Of a DNA stretch of 64,000 bases, positions 40,325-52,011 are shown in pieces (the stretch's first letter is position 1; each line of letters starts with the position of its first letter). The position numbers and the translations under genes are program-made. The DNA lies in the NCBI RefSeq assembly GCF_900129375.1, contig NZ_FQVN01000002.1, positions 186,001 to 250,000 of the forward strand, written 5' to 3'. The notes below the pieces were generated by a model that saw only the letters and a program-made list of their open reading frames with translations, did not search any database and was not told the origin of the DNA. Source of the DNA: Streptoalloteichus hindustanus. GTDB lineage: Bacteria; Actinomycetota; Actinomycetes; Mycobacteriales; Pseudonocardiaceae.

Positions 40325-41302
40325 TCAGGCGGCGGTGGTGGCCGGAGCGTCCGCCGTCCGGCCGGAGGCCGGGGTGGGCGGCGCCGGGATCGGGCCGTAG
40401 TCGCGGGTCGCGGTCCACAACGCCGCGGTGGCCACGACGACCACCCCCGCGCCCAGGACGTGGATGGCGGCCAGCACCTCGGGCACGCCGGTCCAGTACT
40501 GGACCATGCCGAGGCAGCCCTGCGCGAGGACGACGCCGATCAGCCACCAGTACCGCGACCAGATCCGCCGGTCCACGCCGCTGGCGCGCAGGCCGAAGCC
40601 GAGGCCGACGAGCACGCCGAGGTAGAGGAAGAGCAGGTCGGCGTGCACCTGGGCCAGCGTGGCGATCGGCAGGTCGAGCCGGGGCGTCTTCGAGTCGCCG
40701 GAGTGCGGCCCGGCCGAGGTCACCAGGGTGCCCGCGACGAGCAGCGCGGCCAGCACCCCGGCGTTGGCCACCTGGAGCGCGCGCAGCGGCCGGGGCACCA
40801 GCCGCCGCACCGGACCCTCGCCCTCGCCGACCGCGCGGAGCAGCAGCACGGCGAGCCACACCAGGACCATCGAGACCAGGAAGTGGACCGCCACCGACCA
40901 CCAGACCAGGCCGGTCAGCACGGTGAAGCCGCCGATGACCGCCTGCGCCGCGACCCCCGCCGGCATGCTCGCCGCCAGCCACACCAGACGTCGGCGGCGG
41001 GGCCGCACGAGCAGCGCGGCGATCAGGCAGGCCGCGCCGACGAAGCCGACCACGCCGGTCAGCAGCCGGTTGGAGAACTCGACCCACTGGTTGAACGCGT
41101 GGAACTCGGGGTGCGCGACCGGGGTGAGGCTGCCGGGGAAGCACTCGGGCCAGGTCGGGCAGCCCAGCCCGGACCCGGTCACCCTGACCACCGAGCCGGT
41201 CACCGCGATGCCCGCCTGCGTGATCACCGCGGCGACGGCGAACGCGCGCTGCAGGGCGAGGGACGGGGCGGGGAGGCGGGAGAACCAGGAGAAGGCTGGC
41301 AC
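40325..41302 (-). CDS. ctaA: Haem A synthase
   Basis: A 325-residue membrane monooxygenase (CtaA/COX15) that oxidises haem O, made by CtaB, to haem A. About eight helices are visible, with the conserved VVRVTGSGLGCPTWPECFPGSLTP (Cys pair) and EFHAFNQWVEFSNRLLTG (haem-ligand His) near the start and later histidines in VHFLVSM, VHADLLFLY and IHVLGAG. The GTG at 41302 has TACCAT 7 nt upstream and no ribosome site, another apparent leaderless start. The C-terminal tail is Ala/Pro-rich. Confidence 0.94.
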   Translation of the reverse strand: MPAFSWFSRLPAPSLALQRAFAVAAVITQAGIAVTGSVVRVTGSGLGCPTWPECFPGSLTPVAHPEFHAFNQWVEFSNRLLTGVVGFVGAACLIAALLVRPRRRRLVWLAASMPAGVAAQAVIGGFTVLTGLVWWSVAVHFLVSMVLVWLAVLLLRAVGEGEGPVRRLVPRPLRALQVANAGVLAALLVAGTLVTSAGPHSGDSKTPRLDLPIATLAQVHADLLFLYLGVLVGLGFGLRASGVDRRIWSRYWWLIGVVLAQGCLGMVQYWTGVPEVLAAIHVLGAGVVVVATAALWTATRDYGPIPAPPTPASGRTADAPATTAA

Positions 41303-41435
41303 GGTGGCGATGGTAGGTGGTGTGGCTACATGTCCCGGCGGCGGGTCGCCCCGAATGCGGTCCCGGTCACGCCGGCCGCCACCGACACGTCGGCCCCGGT
41401 CCGGACGCGCCGGATCGGGGCCGACGGAACGCGGG

Positions 41436-42248
41436 TCAGGTGAGGCGCGTGGTGCGTGTGGCGGCCAGGCCGGCGACCGCGGTCCAGCCCACGAGCACGG
41501 CCAGCGGCTGCCAGCCGGGGAACGCGCCGTCGACCAGCGCGGTGCGCAGGCCCTCGGCCAGCGCGCTCGACGGCAGCAACTGGACGACGGCGGCCAGGCC
41601 GCCGGGCAGCGAGCTGAGCGGCACGACGATGCCGCCGGCCAGCAGCAGCACGAACCACACCGTGTTCGCCAGCGCGAGCACGATCTCGGCCCGCAGCGAG
41701 CCGCCCAGCAGCACACCCAGCGCGCCGAAGGCCAGCCCGCCCAGCAGGACGAACAGCAGCGCCCATCCGACGCCGCCCAGGGCGGGGGACCAGCCGAGCA
41801 GGGCGGCGACCACCCCGATGACCACGAGCTGCACCGCGACCACCAGCAGGTTCGCCAGCACGCGGCCGGCGACCAGCAGCCACCGGGGCAGCGCGGTGGC
41901 CGCGAGCCGGCGGAGCACGCCGTAGCGCCGGTCGAAGCCCAGCGCGATCGCCTGCCCGGTGAAGGTCGTGGACATCACGGCCAGCGCGACCACCCGGGGC
42001 GTCACCGCGTCGACCCTGGGGGTCGGCAGCGGCAGCACGTCGAGCACGCTCAGCCCCACCAGCAGCGCCAGCGGGATCAACAGCGTGAGCAGCACCTGCT
42101 CGCCGTTGCGCAGGGTCAGCACGGCCTCGGTGCGGGTGTGGGTGGCGAGCATGCCGAGCAGGCGGCCGCGCCCGGGGCGCGGGCGGAACGTGCCGGCGGC
42201 GAAACGCTGCCCGGTCGGGCCGGAGGCGTTCGTGAGCGACACCGTCAT
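41436..42248 (-). CDS. ABC-2 type transporter permease
   Basis: A 270-residue integral membrane subunit with six hydrophobic helices, for example LLTLLIPLALLVGLSVL, LLVVAVQLVVIGVVAALLG and TVWFVLLLAGGIVVPL. Architecture and length match ABC-2 exporter permeases that pair with the ATPase encoded upstream at 42355. The substrate is not evident; in mycobacteria the equivalent pair (Rv1457c-Rv1458c) also lies between ctaA and mptB. ATG 42248 follows a 106-bp gap that contains tandem repeats. Confidence 0.9.
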   Translation of the reverse strand: MTVSLTNASGPTGQRFAAGTFRPRPGRGRLLGMLATHTRTEAVLTLRNGEQVLLTLLIPLALLVGLSVLDVLPLPTPRVDAVTPRVVALAVMSTTFTGQAIALGFDRRYGVLRRLAATALPRWLLVAGRVLANLLVVAVQLVVIGVVAALLGWSPALGGVGWALLFVLLGGLAFGALGVLLGGSLRAEIVLALANTVWFVLLLAGGIVVPLSSLPGGLAAVVQLLPSSALAEGLRTALVDGAFPGWQPLAVLVGWTAVAGLAATRTTRLT

Positions 42249-42275
42249 GCCTTCCTGCTCGTGGAGGTTGTTCCC

Positions 42276-42347
42276 AGCCCCGTCGTCCTCGGGAGCCCCG
42301 TTGTCTTCGCGAGCCCTGTCGTCTTCGGGAGCGCCGCCGTTCTCGGG
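42276..42347. repeat. Four 18-bp imperfect tandem repeats between ABC genes
   Basis: Units begin at 42276, 42294, 42312 and 42330; the consensus is AGCCCCGTCGTCTTCGGG. On the minus strand they encode a six-residue repeat (LPKTTG-like) in one frame. They fill the gap between the ATPase stop (42355) and the permease start (42248). Confidence 0.75.
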
Positions 42348-42354
42348 AGCGCGG

Positions 42355-43293
42355 TCACGAGCGCAGTTCCCGTCCGGTCAGCTCCAGGAAGACGTCCTCC
42401 AGGCTGCGCCGGGCCACCTGCAGCTCGCTGGCCAGCACGCCGTTCTGCGCGCACCAGGCCGTCACGGTGGACACCACCTGCGGGTCGATCTCGCCGGTGA
42501 CCAGGTAGGAGCCGGGGTGGGGCTCGACCGCGTGGCAGCCCTCGGGCAGCGCCTTCAGCAGCAGGTCGAGGTCCAGGCCCGACCGGGCCCGGAACCGGAG
42601 CTGCCGCTCGGCGCGCTCGCTGGTGAGCTCCTCCGGCGTGCCCTCGGCCACGACCCGGCCGTGGTCGACGATCACCACGTGGTCGGCCAGCGTCTCGGCC
42701 TCGTCCATCAGGTGCGTGGTGAGCAGGACCGCGACGCCGTCGGCGCGCAGCGCGGACACCACGTCCCACACCGTGCGCCGGGCCTGCGGGTCCATGCCGG
42801 CGGTCGGCTCGTCCAGGAACACCAGCTCCGGCCGGCCCACCAGGGCGCAGGCCAGCGACAGCCGCTGCTGCTGGCCCCCGGACAGGCGCTTGAACGGGGT
42901 GCGTCGGGCGGCGTCGAGCCCGAGCACGTCCAGCAGCCAGTCGACGTCGAGCGGGTTGGCCGCGCACGCGGCGACCAGGCGCAGCATCTCGTCGGCCCGG
43001 ACACCCGGGTAGGCGCCGCCGCCCTGCGGCATCACGCCCACCCGCGGCCGCAGCCGCTCGGCGTCGGCCACCGGGTCCATGCCGAGCACGCGCACGCGGC
43101 CGGCGTCCGGTCGCAGGAAGCCCTCGCACACCTCGACGGTGGTGGTCTTCCCCGCGCCGTTGGGGCCGAGCAGCGCGAGCACCTGGCCGCGCTCCAGTCG
43201 CAGGTCGACGCCGTTCACGGCGGTGGTCGACCCGTAGCGCTTGACCAGCCCGGACACCTCGACTGCTGGCGGTGAATCGGCGTTCGGGCTCAC
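42355..43293 (-). CDS. ABC transporter ATP-binding protein
   Basis: A 312-residue ATPase of the DrrA/CcmA-type export family. Walker A is GPNGAGKTTT, the signature LSGGQQQRLSLACAL, Walker B LVFLDEPTAGMD and the H-loop TTHLMDEAETL. A C-terminal domain of about 80 residues is typical of this class. It pairs with the permease downstream. GTG 43293 is chosen as the start because the ABC fold begins 10 residues later; no strong ribosome site is seen. Confidence 0.94.
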   Translation of the reverse strand: MSPNADSPPAVEVSGLVKRYGSTTAVNGVDLRLERGQVLALLGPNGAGKTTTVEVCEGFLRPDAGRVRVLGMDPVADAERLRPRVGVMPQGGGAYPGVRADEMLRLVAACAANPLDVDWLLDVLGLDAARRTPFKRLSGGQQQRLSLACALVGRPELVFLDEPTAGMDPQARRTVWDVVSALRADGVAVLLTTHLMDEAETLADHVVIVDHGRVVAEGTPEELTSERAERQLRFRARSGLDLDLLLKALPEGCHAVEPHPGSYLVTGEIDPQVVSTVTAWCAQNGVLASELQVARRSLEDVFLELTGRELRS

Positions 43294-43320
43294 GGCGGGC
43301 AAGCGTAGGCCGTGCCGGTG

Positions 43321-43344
43321 GGCGGGCCCCACACGGGGCCTGCC
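43321..43344 (-). terminator. Hairpin after mptB
   Basis: GGCGGGCCCC (43321-43330) pairs with GGGGCCTGCC (43335-43344), 10 bp with one G-T pair and an ACAC loop. It lies 24 nt past the mptB stop in the minus direction, before the ABC ATPase start. Confidence 0.5.
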
Positions 43345-43367
43345 ACCAGCGGAAACCGTGATCCGGG

Positions 43368-45041
43368 TCACCGGGTCGGGGGAAGGGGCGCTGCGGTGGG
43401 GAATCCCTGCTCGCGCAGCAGCACCCTGCGGACGAACCAGAGCAGGAGCAGCACCACGATCACGGCCGCGACCACCGCCTGCCAGAGCACGTAGACGCGG
43501 TTGTCGAAGGTCGAGCCGGGCGGCGGCACCATGAGCGCGAGGAAGACGCTGATGCCGGTCGCGGCGGTGCGGAAGCGCGCCGAGTTGGTGGCGGCCGCCA
43601 GCGGGATCGCGGCCCACAGCAGGTACCAGGGGTGCACGACCGGGCCGAGCAGGATGAACAGGCCGAGCGAGACGCCGAGGCAGGCCAGCGGCTCCCGCAC
43701 GCGGTGCCGGCCCCAGCTGCGGAACGACAGCCAGAGCAGGGCCGCCATGGCCAACCCGCCGAGGCCCATGCCGATCGCCCTGGTCAGGGCGATCACCGCG
43801 TCGCTGTGGTTGCCCAGGCCCAGCGCGATGCCGATGCCGCCGCCGAGCATGCCCAGCGCGGTGGCCGGCGACATCCAGCTCTTGACCTTGTTCGCCGTGT
43901 CCAGGGTGCCGGTCCAGCCGAAGCCGAGCCCGCTGAGCAGCGAGGTGGCCACGAGGCCGGCGACGAACACCACCGTGAGCAGCAACGCGACCTTGACGAG
44001 GTCGCTGATCCGGCCGCCGCGCCGCCGGGCGAGGGCCGCGCCGAGGAAGCCCAGCGCGGGCGCGACCGAGATCTTGACCGCGGCGGCGCAGGTGATCAGG
44101 AGCGCGCCGACGACCGCGGCGACCCGCCGGTTGCGCAGCGCGACCTCGAAGCCGGCGAGCATCATGCCGATCGCCAGCGCCTCGTTGTGCACGCCGCTGA
44201 TCAGGTGGAACAGCACGAGCGGGTTGAGGGCGCCCAGCCAGAGCGCGCTCACCGGCTGGACGCCGCAACGGCGGGCCAGCCGGGGCAGCGCCCACACGAT
44301 CAGCGCCAGGCCGGCCAGCGCCAGCGCGCGGTGCAGCAGGATGCCCAGCTCCACGTTGTCGCCGGCGACCCAGGTGATGACCCTGGCGAAGGAGAAGAAC
44401 AGGGGCCCGTACGGGGCGGGGGTGTCGCGCCAGATGTTGGGCACGCCCCTGGTCAGCGGGTGGTCGGGGCCGAGGGCGTCCACCGGGCCGACCAGGTACG
44501 GGTCCAGCCCCCTGGCCGCGATCTCGCTCTGGGCGAGGTAGCTGTAGACGTCCCTGCTGAACATGGGCGGCGCCAGCGCCAGCGGCGCGGCCCACATCAC
44601 CAGCGTGCGGTCGAGCTGGCTGCGGGAGATCAGCCGGGGCCGGCCGGGTCTGGCGAGCCGGCCCAGGGCGAGCCAGGCGAGCACCACCATGAGCAGCCCC
44701 GCGTAGGCGACCGCCAGCGAGGCCGTGGGCAGGCGCGCCGGCAGGCCGAGCAGCCGCAGACCCTGCACGGAGGGGAGCACCGGGTTGGCGCCGGCGCCGA
44801 GGGCGCCCACCGCGAGCAGCAGCGAGCCGACGGTGCCGAAGCGGCGCACCACGTCGAGCTGGCGGCGTTCGCCGCGGTCGAGGGGGGCCGGCTCCTCCGG
44901 TGTGCCGATCCGCCCCGCCGCCGGCTCGACGGCGGGGGCCCGTCGCTGGTCGTCCACCGCGTCCTGTCCACCCTCCGTCGCGGTCGTGCCGTGCGCTCTC
45001 GTGCCTCGCGCCACCCTGCCGACCGCTTTGCCCGCCACCAC
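43368..45041 (-). CDS. mptB: Polyprenol-phosphate-mannose-dependent alpha-1,6-mannosyltransferase, MptB-like
   Basis: A 557-residue GT-C type mannosyltransferase with about 12-13 membrane helices. The loop motif PPMFSRDVYSYLAQSEIAARG (essential Asp) and the ISGVHNEALAIGMML region match the MptB family, which initiates the lipomannan/lipoarabinomannan mannan backbone in Corynebacteriales; relatives occur in other actinomycetes. Position next to sufR matches Rv1459c. GTG 45041 has TACCCT ending 7 nt upstream and no ribosome site. The gene is divergent from sufR across 315 bp. Confidence 0.88.
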   Translation of the reverse strand: MVAGKAVGRVARGTRAHGTTATEGGQDAVDDQRRAPAVEPAAGRIGTPEEPAPLDRGERRQLDVVRRFGTVGSLLLAVGALGAGANPVLPSVQGLRLLGLPARLPTASLAVAYAGLLMVVLAWLALGRLARPGRPRLISRSQLDRTLVMWAAPLALAPPMFSRDVYSYLAQSEIAARGLDPYLVGPVDALGPDHPLTRGVPNIWRDTPAPYGPLFFSFARVITWVAGDNVELGILLHRALALAGLALIVWALPRLARRCGVQPVSALWLGALNPLVLFHLISGVHNEALAIGMMLAGFEVALRNRRVAAVVGALLITCAAAVKISVAPALGFLGAALARRRGGRISDLVKVALLLTVVFVAGLVATSLLSGLGFGWTGTLDTANKVKSWMSPATALGMLGGGIGIALGLGNHSDAVIALTRAIGMGLGGLAMAALLWLSFRSWGRHRVREPLACLGVSLGLFILLGPVVHPWYLLWAAIPLAAATNSARFRTAATGISVFLALMVPPPGSTFDNRVYVLWQAVVAAVIVVLLLLWFVRRVLLREQGFPTAAPLPPTR

Positions 45042-45320
45042 GTCGCGAAGGGTAGCGAGGAGCGCCCCGTCGAATGGCTCCCACCTGGAGTTTGCCCGCG
45101 GCCGGCCCGGGCGTGCGCAAGATCATGTTCGGGGTGGCGGCGGGCCGGCGCGCACGATGCCGCACGCCGTCCGCCGGCACGGGAAGCCGCTAGCCGCGGC
45201 CGGACTTCTCCGATCTCGGGCAGGTGCTCGTGGGGATCATCGCCCTGGGTGTTCGCCCCCGCGCGCCGCCTGCGCGGAACGGGTGACGCGTGAACCCGGT
45301 CACCGTGGGCCACCAGGGGC

Positions 45321-45360
45321 TTTGCCGACCTCCCCGAAATAGGTAACACTCGTGTTGTGA
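45321..45360 (+). promoter_or_regulatory. sufR promoter and SufR operator
   Basis: ACACT-N5-TGTGA (45346-45360) overlaps the sufR GTG start (45357). It contains the perfect dyad AACAC-TC-GTGTT. A promoter TTTGCC (45321-45326), 17 nt, TAACAC (45344-45349) places the transcription start at the start codon. An inverted repeat of the ACACT-N5-TGTGA form has been reported as the SufR site in mycobacteria (from memory). The remainder of the 315-bp gap from 45042 is gene-free. Confidence 0.7.
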
Positions 45361-46346
45361 AAAACGCCGGGACCGTCGCATCGGCCGCCGCCACGGGCTC
45401 CGTGGCCGCCGCGGCCGACGCCGCGCGCCCGGCCGCCGCGCCGGCGCAGGGCGCCCCCGGCACGCCGCCGGGAGCCCAAACCCAGCACCCGGGAACCCAG
45501 CACCCGGACGGCAGCACCCGGCACACCGTGGCCCGCCTCCTGCTGGAGCAGGGCCCGGTCACCGCGGCCGCGGTGGCCGAGGAGCTGGGGCTGAGCCCGG
45601 CTGCCGTCCGCCGGCACCTGGACGCGCTGGTCGCCGACGGTGAGGCGTGCACGCGGGACGCCCCCCGCCGGGGACGGCGCGGCCGCGGCCGCCCCGCCAA
45701 GCTCTTCCTCCTCACGGAGGCCGGGCGGGCCCGGTTCGGGCACGCCTACGACGACCTCGCGGTCGCCGCGCTCCGCTTCCTCGCCGAGCACGCGGGCGAG
45801 GAGGCCGTGCGGTCCTTCGCCGAGCGGCGGATCGGCGCGCTCGTCGACCGGCACCGCGCGGCGGTGACCGCCCGGCGGGGCGCGGACGAGCGGGCGAAGG
45901 CCCTGGCGACCGCGCTCACGAGGGAGGGCTACGCTGCCTCGGCCCGCAGGGTGGGCATGGGGGAGCAGCTCTGCCAGCACCACTGCCCGGTGGCGCACGT
46001 GGCCGCGGAGTTCCCGCAGCTGTGCGAGGCCGAGACCGCGGCCTTCGCCGAGCTGCTGGGCACGCACGTGCAGCGCCTGGCGACCATCGCGCGCGGCGAC
46101 GCCGCGTGCACCACCCACGTGCCGCTGGGCGAGGCCCCGGCGACCGAGGACGCGGAGCGCGCCTCGGCCGCCGCCGACGCGCCCGCGGCCGACCACCCGA
46201 CGTGCCCGGAGCCGACTGCGGACGGCGCGCCGCAGGAGGCGGGAGAAACCGCACGGATCCCGGCGCGAGACCCGCACGCAGGGTCGAGCCATGGGCAGCG
46301 CGACCTCGCAGGGTCGAGCCATCAACGCGAAGGGGAGCCCGCATGA
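45357..46346 (+). CDS. sufR: Fe-S cluster-sensing repressor SufR
   Basis: A 329-residue DeoR/ArsR-like repressor of the suf operon. The helix-turn-helix is at residues 55-95 ([38 protein letters not shown]). Cys206, Cys210, Cys223 and Cys251 lie in the C-terminal half ([25 protein letters not shown]) and should ligate the cluster. The first 50 residues and last 65 are low-complexity additions; the family is usually about 230-270 long. The GTG start lies inside the operator, which argues for a leaderless mRNA; a later start is possible. The stop overlaps sufB (ATGA). Confidence 0.92.
   Translation: MKNAGTVASAAATGSVAAAADAARPAAAPAQGAPGTPPGAQTQHPGTQHPDGSTRHTVARLLLEQGPVTAAAVAEELGLSPAAVRRHLDALVADGEACTRDAPRRGRRGRGRPAKLFLLTEAGRARFGHAYDDLAVAALRFLAEHAGEEAVRSFAERRIGALVDRHRAAVTARRGADERAKALATALTREGYAASARRVGMGEQLCQHHCPVAHVAAEFPQLCEAETAAFAELLGTHVQRLATIARGDAACTTHVPLGEAPATEDAERASAAADAPAADHPTCPEPTADGAPQEAGETARIPARDPHAGSSHGQRDLAGSSHQREGEPA
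46277..46322. repeat. 16-bp direct repeat at the sufR-sufB junction
   Basis: CGCAGGGTCGAGCCAT occurs at 46277-46292 and 46307-46322, 30 bp apart, within the last codons of sufR and 20 bp before sufB. The core GGGTCGAGCCAT also lies before gap at 17328-17339. Significance unknown. Confidence 0.6.
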
Positions 46347-47794
46347 CTGCCGCTGCCGAGCAGCGCACACCCACCACGCAGCAGCCGCTCAGCCAGGAGG
46401 AGACCCTGGCGACCCTGGGCCGCTACGAGTACGGCTGGGCCGACGACGACGCGGCCGGCGCCAGCGCCCGGCGCGGCCTGAACGAGGACGTGGTCCGGGA
46501 CATCTCGGCGAAGAAGGACGAGCCCGAGTGGATGCTCGAGGCCCGGCTCAAGGCGCTGAAGATCTTCGACCGCAAGCCGATGCCGAACTGGGGCGCCGAC
46601 CTCAGCGGGATCGACTTCGACTCGATCAAGTACTTCGTGCGCTCCACCGAGAAGCAGGCCACCACCTGGGACGAGCTGCCCGAGGACATCAAGAACACCT
46701 ACGACCGGCTGGGCATCCCCGAGGCGGAGAAGCAGCGGCTGGTCGCGGGCGTCGCCGCGCAGTACGAGTCCGAGGTCGTCTACCACAAGATCCGCGAGGA
46801 CCTCGAGGCCCAGGGCGTGATCTTCCTGGACACCGACACCGGCCTCCGGGAGCACCCCGAGCTGTTCCAGGAGTACTTCGGCTCGGTCATCCCGGCCGGC
46901 GACAACAAGTTCTCCGCGCTGAACACCGCCGTGTGGTCCGGCGGCTCCTTCATCTACGTGCCGCCGGGCGTGCACGTCGACATCCCGCTGCAGGCCTACT
47001 TCCGGATCAACACCGAGAACATGGGCCAGTTCGAGCGGACGCTGATCATCGTCGACGAGGGCGCCTACGTGCACTACGTCGAGGGCTGCACCGCGCCGAT
47101 CTACTCCTCCGACTCGCTGCACTCGGCGGTCGTGGAGATCATCGTCAAGAAGAACGCCCGCTGCCGGTACACGACCATCCAGAACTGGTCGAACAACGTC
47201 TACAACCTGGTCACCAAGCGCGCCAAGGCCGAAGAGGGCGCGACCATGGAGTGGATCGACGGCAACATCGGCTCCAAGGTGACGATGAAGTACCCGTCGG
47301 TGTTCCTGATGGGCGAGCACGCCAAGGGCGAGGTGCTCTCCATCGCGTTCGCCGGTGAGGGCCAGCACCAGGACGCGGGCGCCAAGATGGAGCACCTCGC
47401 GCCGCACACCTCCTCGACGATCGTGTCGAAGTCGGTGGCCCGCGGCGGTGGCCGCACCTCCTACCGCGGCCTGGTCCGGGTGCACAAGCGCGCCCACCAC
47501 TCCAAGTCGACGGTGAAGTGCGACGCGCTGCTGGTGGACAACATCAGCCGCTCGGACACCTACCCGTACGTGGACATCCGCGAGGACGACGTGGCCATGG
47601 GCCACGAGGCCACCGTGTCCAAGGTGAGCGAGGACCAGCTCTTCTACCTGATGTCCCGCGGCCTCACCGAGGACGAGGCGATGGCCATGGTCGTGCGCGG
47701 CTTCGTGGAGCCGATCGCGCGCGAGCTGCCCATGGAGTACGCCCTCGAGCTGAACCGCCTGATCGAGCTGCAGATGGAAGGGGCCGTCGGCTGA
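46343..47794 (+). CDS. sufB: Fe-S assembly scaffold SufB
   Basis: A 483-residue subunit of the SufBCD scaffold complex on which Fe-S clusters are built. Family motifs include [16 protein letters not shown] near the start, [49 protein letters not shown] and [25 protein letters not shown]. Unlike the M. tuberculosis gene there is no intein. ATG 46343 overlaps the sufR stop. sufD, a ferredoxin gene, sufC, sufS, sufU and sufT follow in order. Confidence 0.97.
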   Translation: MTAAAEQRTPTTQQPLSQEETLATLGRYEYGWADDDAAGASARRGLNEDVVRDISAKKDEPEWMLEARLKALKIFDRKPMPNWGADLSGIDFDSIKYFVRSTEKQATTWDELPEDIKNTYDRLGIPEAEKQRLVAGVAAQYESEVVYHKIREDLEAQGVIFLDTDTGLREHPELFQEYFGSVIPAGDNKFSALNTAVWSGGSFIYVPPGVHVDIPLQAYFRINTENMGQFERTLIIVDEGAYVHYVEGCTAPIYSSDSLHSAVVEIIVKKNARCRYTTIQNWSNNVYNLVTKRAKAEEGATMEWIDGNIGSKVTMKYPSVFLMGEHAKGEVLSIAFAGEGQHQDAGAKMEHLAPHTSSTIVSKSVARGGGRTSYRGLVRVHKRAHHSKSTVKCDALLVDNISRSDTYPYVDIREDDVAMGHEATVSKVSEDQLFYLMSRGLTEDEAMAMVVRGFVEPIARELPMEYALELNRLIELQMEGAVG

Positions 47795-47795
47795 C

Positions 47796-48992
47796 ATGAC
47801 GGTGTCGAACGAAGAGCGGACCACCGCGCCGACCAAGGGGCTCGGCGAGCACTCGCACGGTGGGCCGGTCATCCCGGAGGCGTCCCGGGCCGAGCGCTTC
47901 GCGTCCTTCGACGTGGAGGCGTTCGAGAAGCCCACGGGCCGCGAGGAGGACTGGCGCTTCACGCCGATGCGGCGGCTGCGTGGCCTGCACGACGGGACCG
48001 CGCCGGCCACCGGCGCGGCCACCGTCGAGGTCACGGCGGCGCCCGAGGTGCGGGTGGAGACCGTCGAGCGGGGCGACGAGCGGCTCGGCGTCGCCGGCAC
48101 CCCGGGCGACCGGGTGGCCGCGCAGGCGTGGAGCGCGTTCGGCTCCGCGACGGTCGTGACGGTCCCGAAGGACACGAAGGCGTCCGGTCCGACCACGCTC
48201 GTGGTCACCGGCCCCGGCGAGGGCAACACCGCCTACGGCCACGTCCAGGTGCGCGCCGAGGCGTTCGGCGAGGCCGTCGTGGTGCTTGACCACCGCGGCT
48301 CCGGCGCCTACGCCGACAACGTCGAGTTCGTGCTCGGTGACGGCGCGCAGCTCACCGTGGTCGCGATCCAGGACTGGGCCGACGACGCGGTGCACGTCTC
48401 CGCGCACCACGCCCGCATCGGCCGCGACGCCGTGCTCAAGCACACCGTGGTGACCCTGGGCGGCGACCTGGTGCGGATCAGCCCGACCGCGACCTTCACC
48501 GACCGCGGCGGCGACGTCGACATGCAGGGGCTGTACTTCGCCGACGCCGGCCAGCACCTGGAGCACCGGCTGTTCGTCGACCACTCGGTGCCCAACTGCC
48601 GCAGCAACGTGACCTACAAGGGCGCGCTGCAGGGCGAGGGCGCGCACACGGTGTGGATCGGCGACGTGCTGATCCGGGCGGCCGCCGAGGCCACCGACAC
48701 CTTCGAGCTGAACCGGAACCTGGTGCTCACCGACGGGGCGCGCGCCGACTCGGTGCCGAACCTGGAGATCGAGACCGGCGAGATCGAGGGCGCCGGCCAC
48801 GCCAGCGCCACCGGCCGGTTCGACGACGAGCAGCTGTTCTACCTGCAGGCCAGGGGCATCCCGACGGAGCAGGCCCGCCGCCTGGTGGTGCGGGGCTTCT
48901 TCGGCGAGGTCCTCCAGAAGATCTCCGTGCCCGAGGTGCGGGAGCGGCTGGAGAAGGCGATCGAGGCCGAGCTTGAGGCGGTGGGTGCGTGA
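47796..48992 (+). CDS. sufD: Fe-S assembly protein SufD
   Basis: A 398-residue paralogue of SufB and partner in the SufBC2D complex. The N-terminus has the SRAERFASFDVEAFEKPTGREEDWRFTPMRRL segment; the beta-helix core runs to residue 300, and the C-terminal EDEQLFYLQARGIPTEQARRLVVRGFFGEVLQKI helical end is characteristic. ATG 47796 is 1 nt after the sufB stop. The stop overlaps the start of the Rieske gene. Confidence 0.96.
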   Translation: MTVSNEERTTAPTKGLGEHSHGGPVIPEASRAERFASFDVEAFEKPTGREEDWRFTPMRRLRGLHDGTAPATGAATVEVTAAPEVRVETVERGDERLGVAGTPGDRVAAQAWSAFGSATVVTVPKDTKASGPTTLVVTGPGEGNTAYGHVQVRAEAFGEAVVVLDHRGSGAYADNVEFVLGDGAQLTVVAIQDWADDAVHVSAHHARIGRDAVLKHTVVTLGGDLVRISPTATFTDRGGDVDMQGLYFADAGQHLEHRLFVDHSVPNCRSNVTYKGALQGEGAHTVWIGDVLIRAAAEATDTFELNRNLVLTDGARADSVPNLEIETGEIEGAGHASATGRFDDEQLFYLQARGIPTEQARRLVVRGFFGEVLQKISVPEVRERLEKAIEAELEAVGA

Positions 48993-49303
48993 CCCGTGTG
49001 TGCGCCCTCGCCGAGCTGGAGAACGGCCAGCCGGTCAGCGTCGACGTCGACGGCACCCCCGTTGTGGTGGTGCGTGACGGCGACGAGGTGCACGCGCTCC
49101 ACGACGTCTGCTCGCACGCCGAGGTGGCGTTGAGCGAGGGCGAGGTGACCCGCAAGGGCATCGAGTGCTGGCTGCACGGGTCGTGCTTCGACCTGCGCAC
49201 CGGCAAGCCCAACTCGCTGCCGGCGACCGAGCCCGTCGACGTGTTCGCGGTCAGCGTGCGCGACGGCGACGTCTATGTGGACACCACCGCAGTACTGAAC
49301 TGA
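48989..49303 (+). CDS. Rieske-type ferredoxin in the suf operon
   Basis: A 104-residue soluble Rieske ferredoxin of the kind annotated as non-haem iron oxygenase ferredoxin subunit. The cluster is bound by Cys-Ser-His in VCSHAEVALSEG and Cys-X2-His in CWLHGSCFDL. It lies between sufD and sufC, a conserved place in actinobacterial suf operons; a role as electron donor to cluster assembly is inferred. GTG start overlaps the sufD stop (GTGA). Confidence 0.93.
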   Translation: MTRVCALAELENGQPVSVDVDGTPVVVVRDGDEVHALHDVCSHAEVALSEGEVTRKGIECWLHGSCFDLRTGKPNSLPATEPVDVFAVSVRDGDVYVDTTAVLN

Positions 49304-49341
49304 ACAGACTTTCGCGGCACACCAGGAGAACGAAGAAACCG

Positions 49342-51533
<2,192 letters not shown>

Positions 51534-51540
51534 GCCGGGG

Positions 51541-52011
51541 ATGAAGCTGGACCAGATGTACCAGGAGATCATCCTGGACCACTACAAGAACCCGCACCGG
51601 CGCGGGCTGCGCGAGCCGTTCGAGGCCGAGGTGCACCACGTCAACCCGACCTGCGGTGACGAGGTGACGCTGCGGGTGCACCTGGTCGGCGACGGCGAGG
51701 CGGCCGTGGTGGACGACGTCTCCTACGACGCCCAGGGCTGCTCGATCAGCCAGGCCGCGGCCTCGGTCCTCACCGACCTCGTCGTGGGCCGGACCGTGGC
51801 CGAGGCGTTCGACAAGCACGCGGCGTTCCTGGAGCTGATGCAGGGCCGCGGGCAGGTCGAGCCGGACGAGGACGTGCTGGAGGACGGCATCGCCTTCGCC
51901 GGGGTGGCCCAGTACCCGGCCCGCGTGAAGTGCGCGCTGCTCGGGTGGATGGCCTTCAAGGACGCGGTGGCTCGGGTGGCCGAGCGGCAGCAGGAAGTGG
52001 GAGCGCGATGA
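51541..52011 (+). CDS. sufU: Sulfur-transfer protein SufU
   Basis: A 156-residue zinc-dependent IscU-like protein that receives sulfur from SufS in Gram-positive bacteria. MYQEIILDHYKNPHRRG, PTCGDEV, GCSISQAAASVLTDL and VKCALLGWMAFKDA give the three conserved cysteines and the Asp ligand. ATG 51541 follows a GGGG stretch. The stop overlaps sufT. Confidence 0.96.
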   Translation: MKLDQMYQEIILDHYKNPHRRGLREPFEAEVHHVNPTCGDEVTLRVHLVGDGEAAVVDDVSYDAQGCSISQAAASVLTDLVVGRTVAEAFDKHAAFLELMQGRGQVEPDEDVLEDGIAFAGVAQYPARVKCALLGWMAFKDAVARVAERQQEVGAR

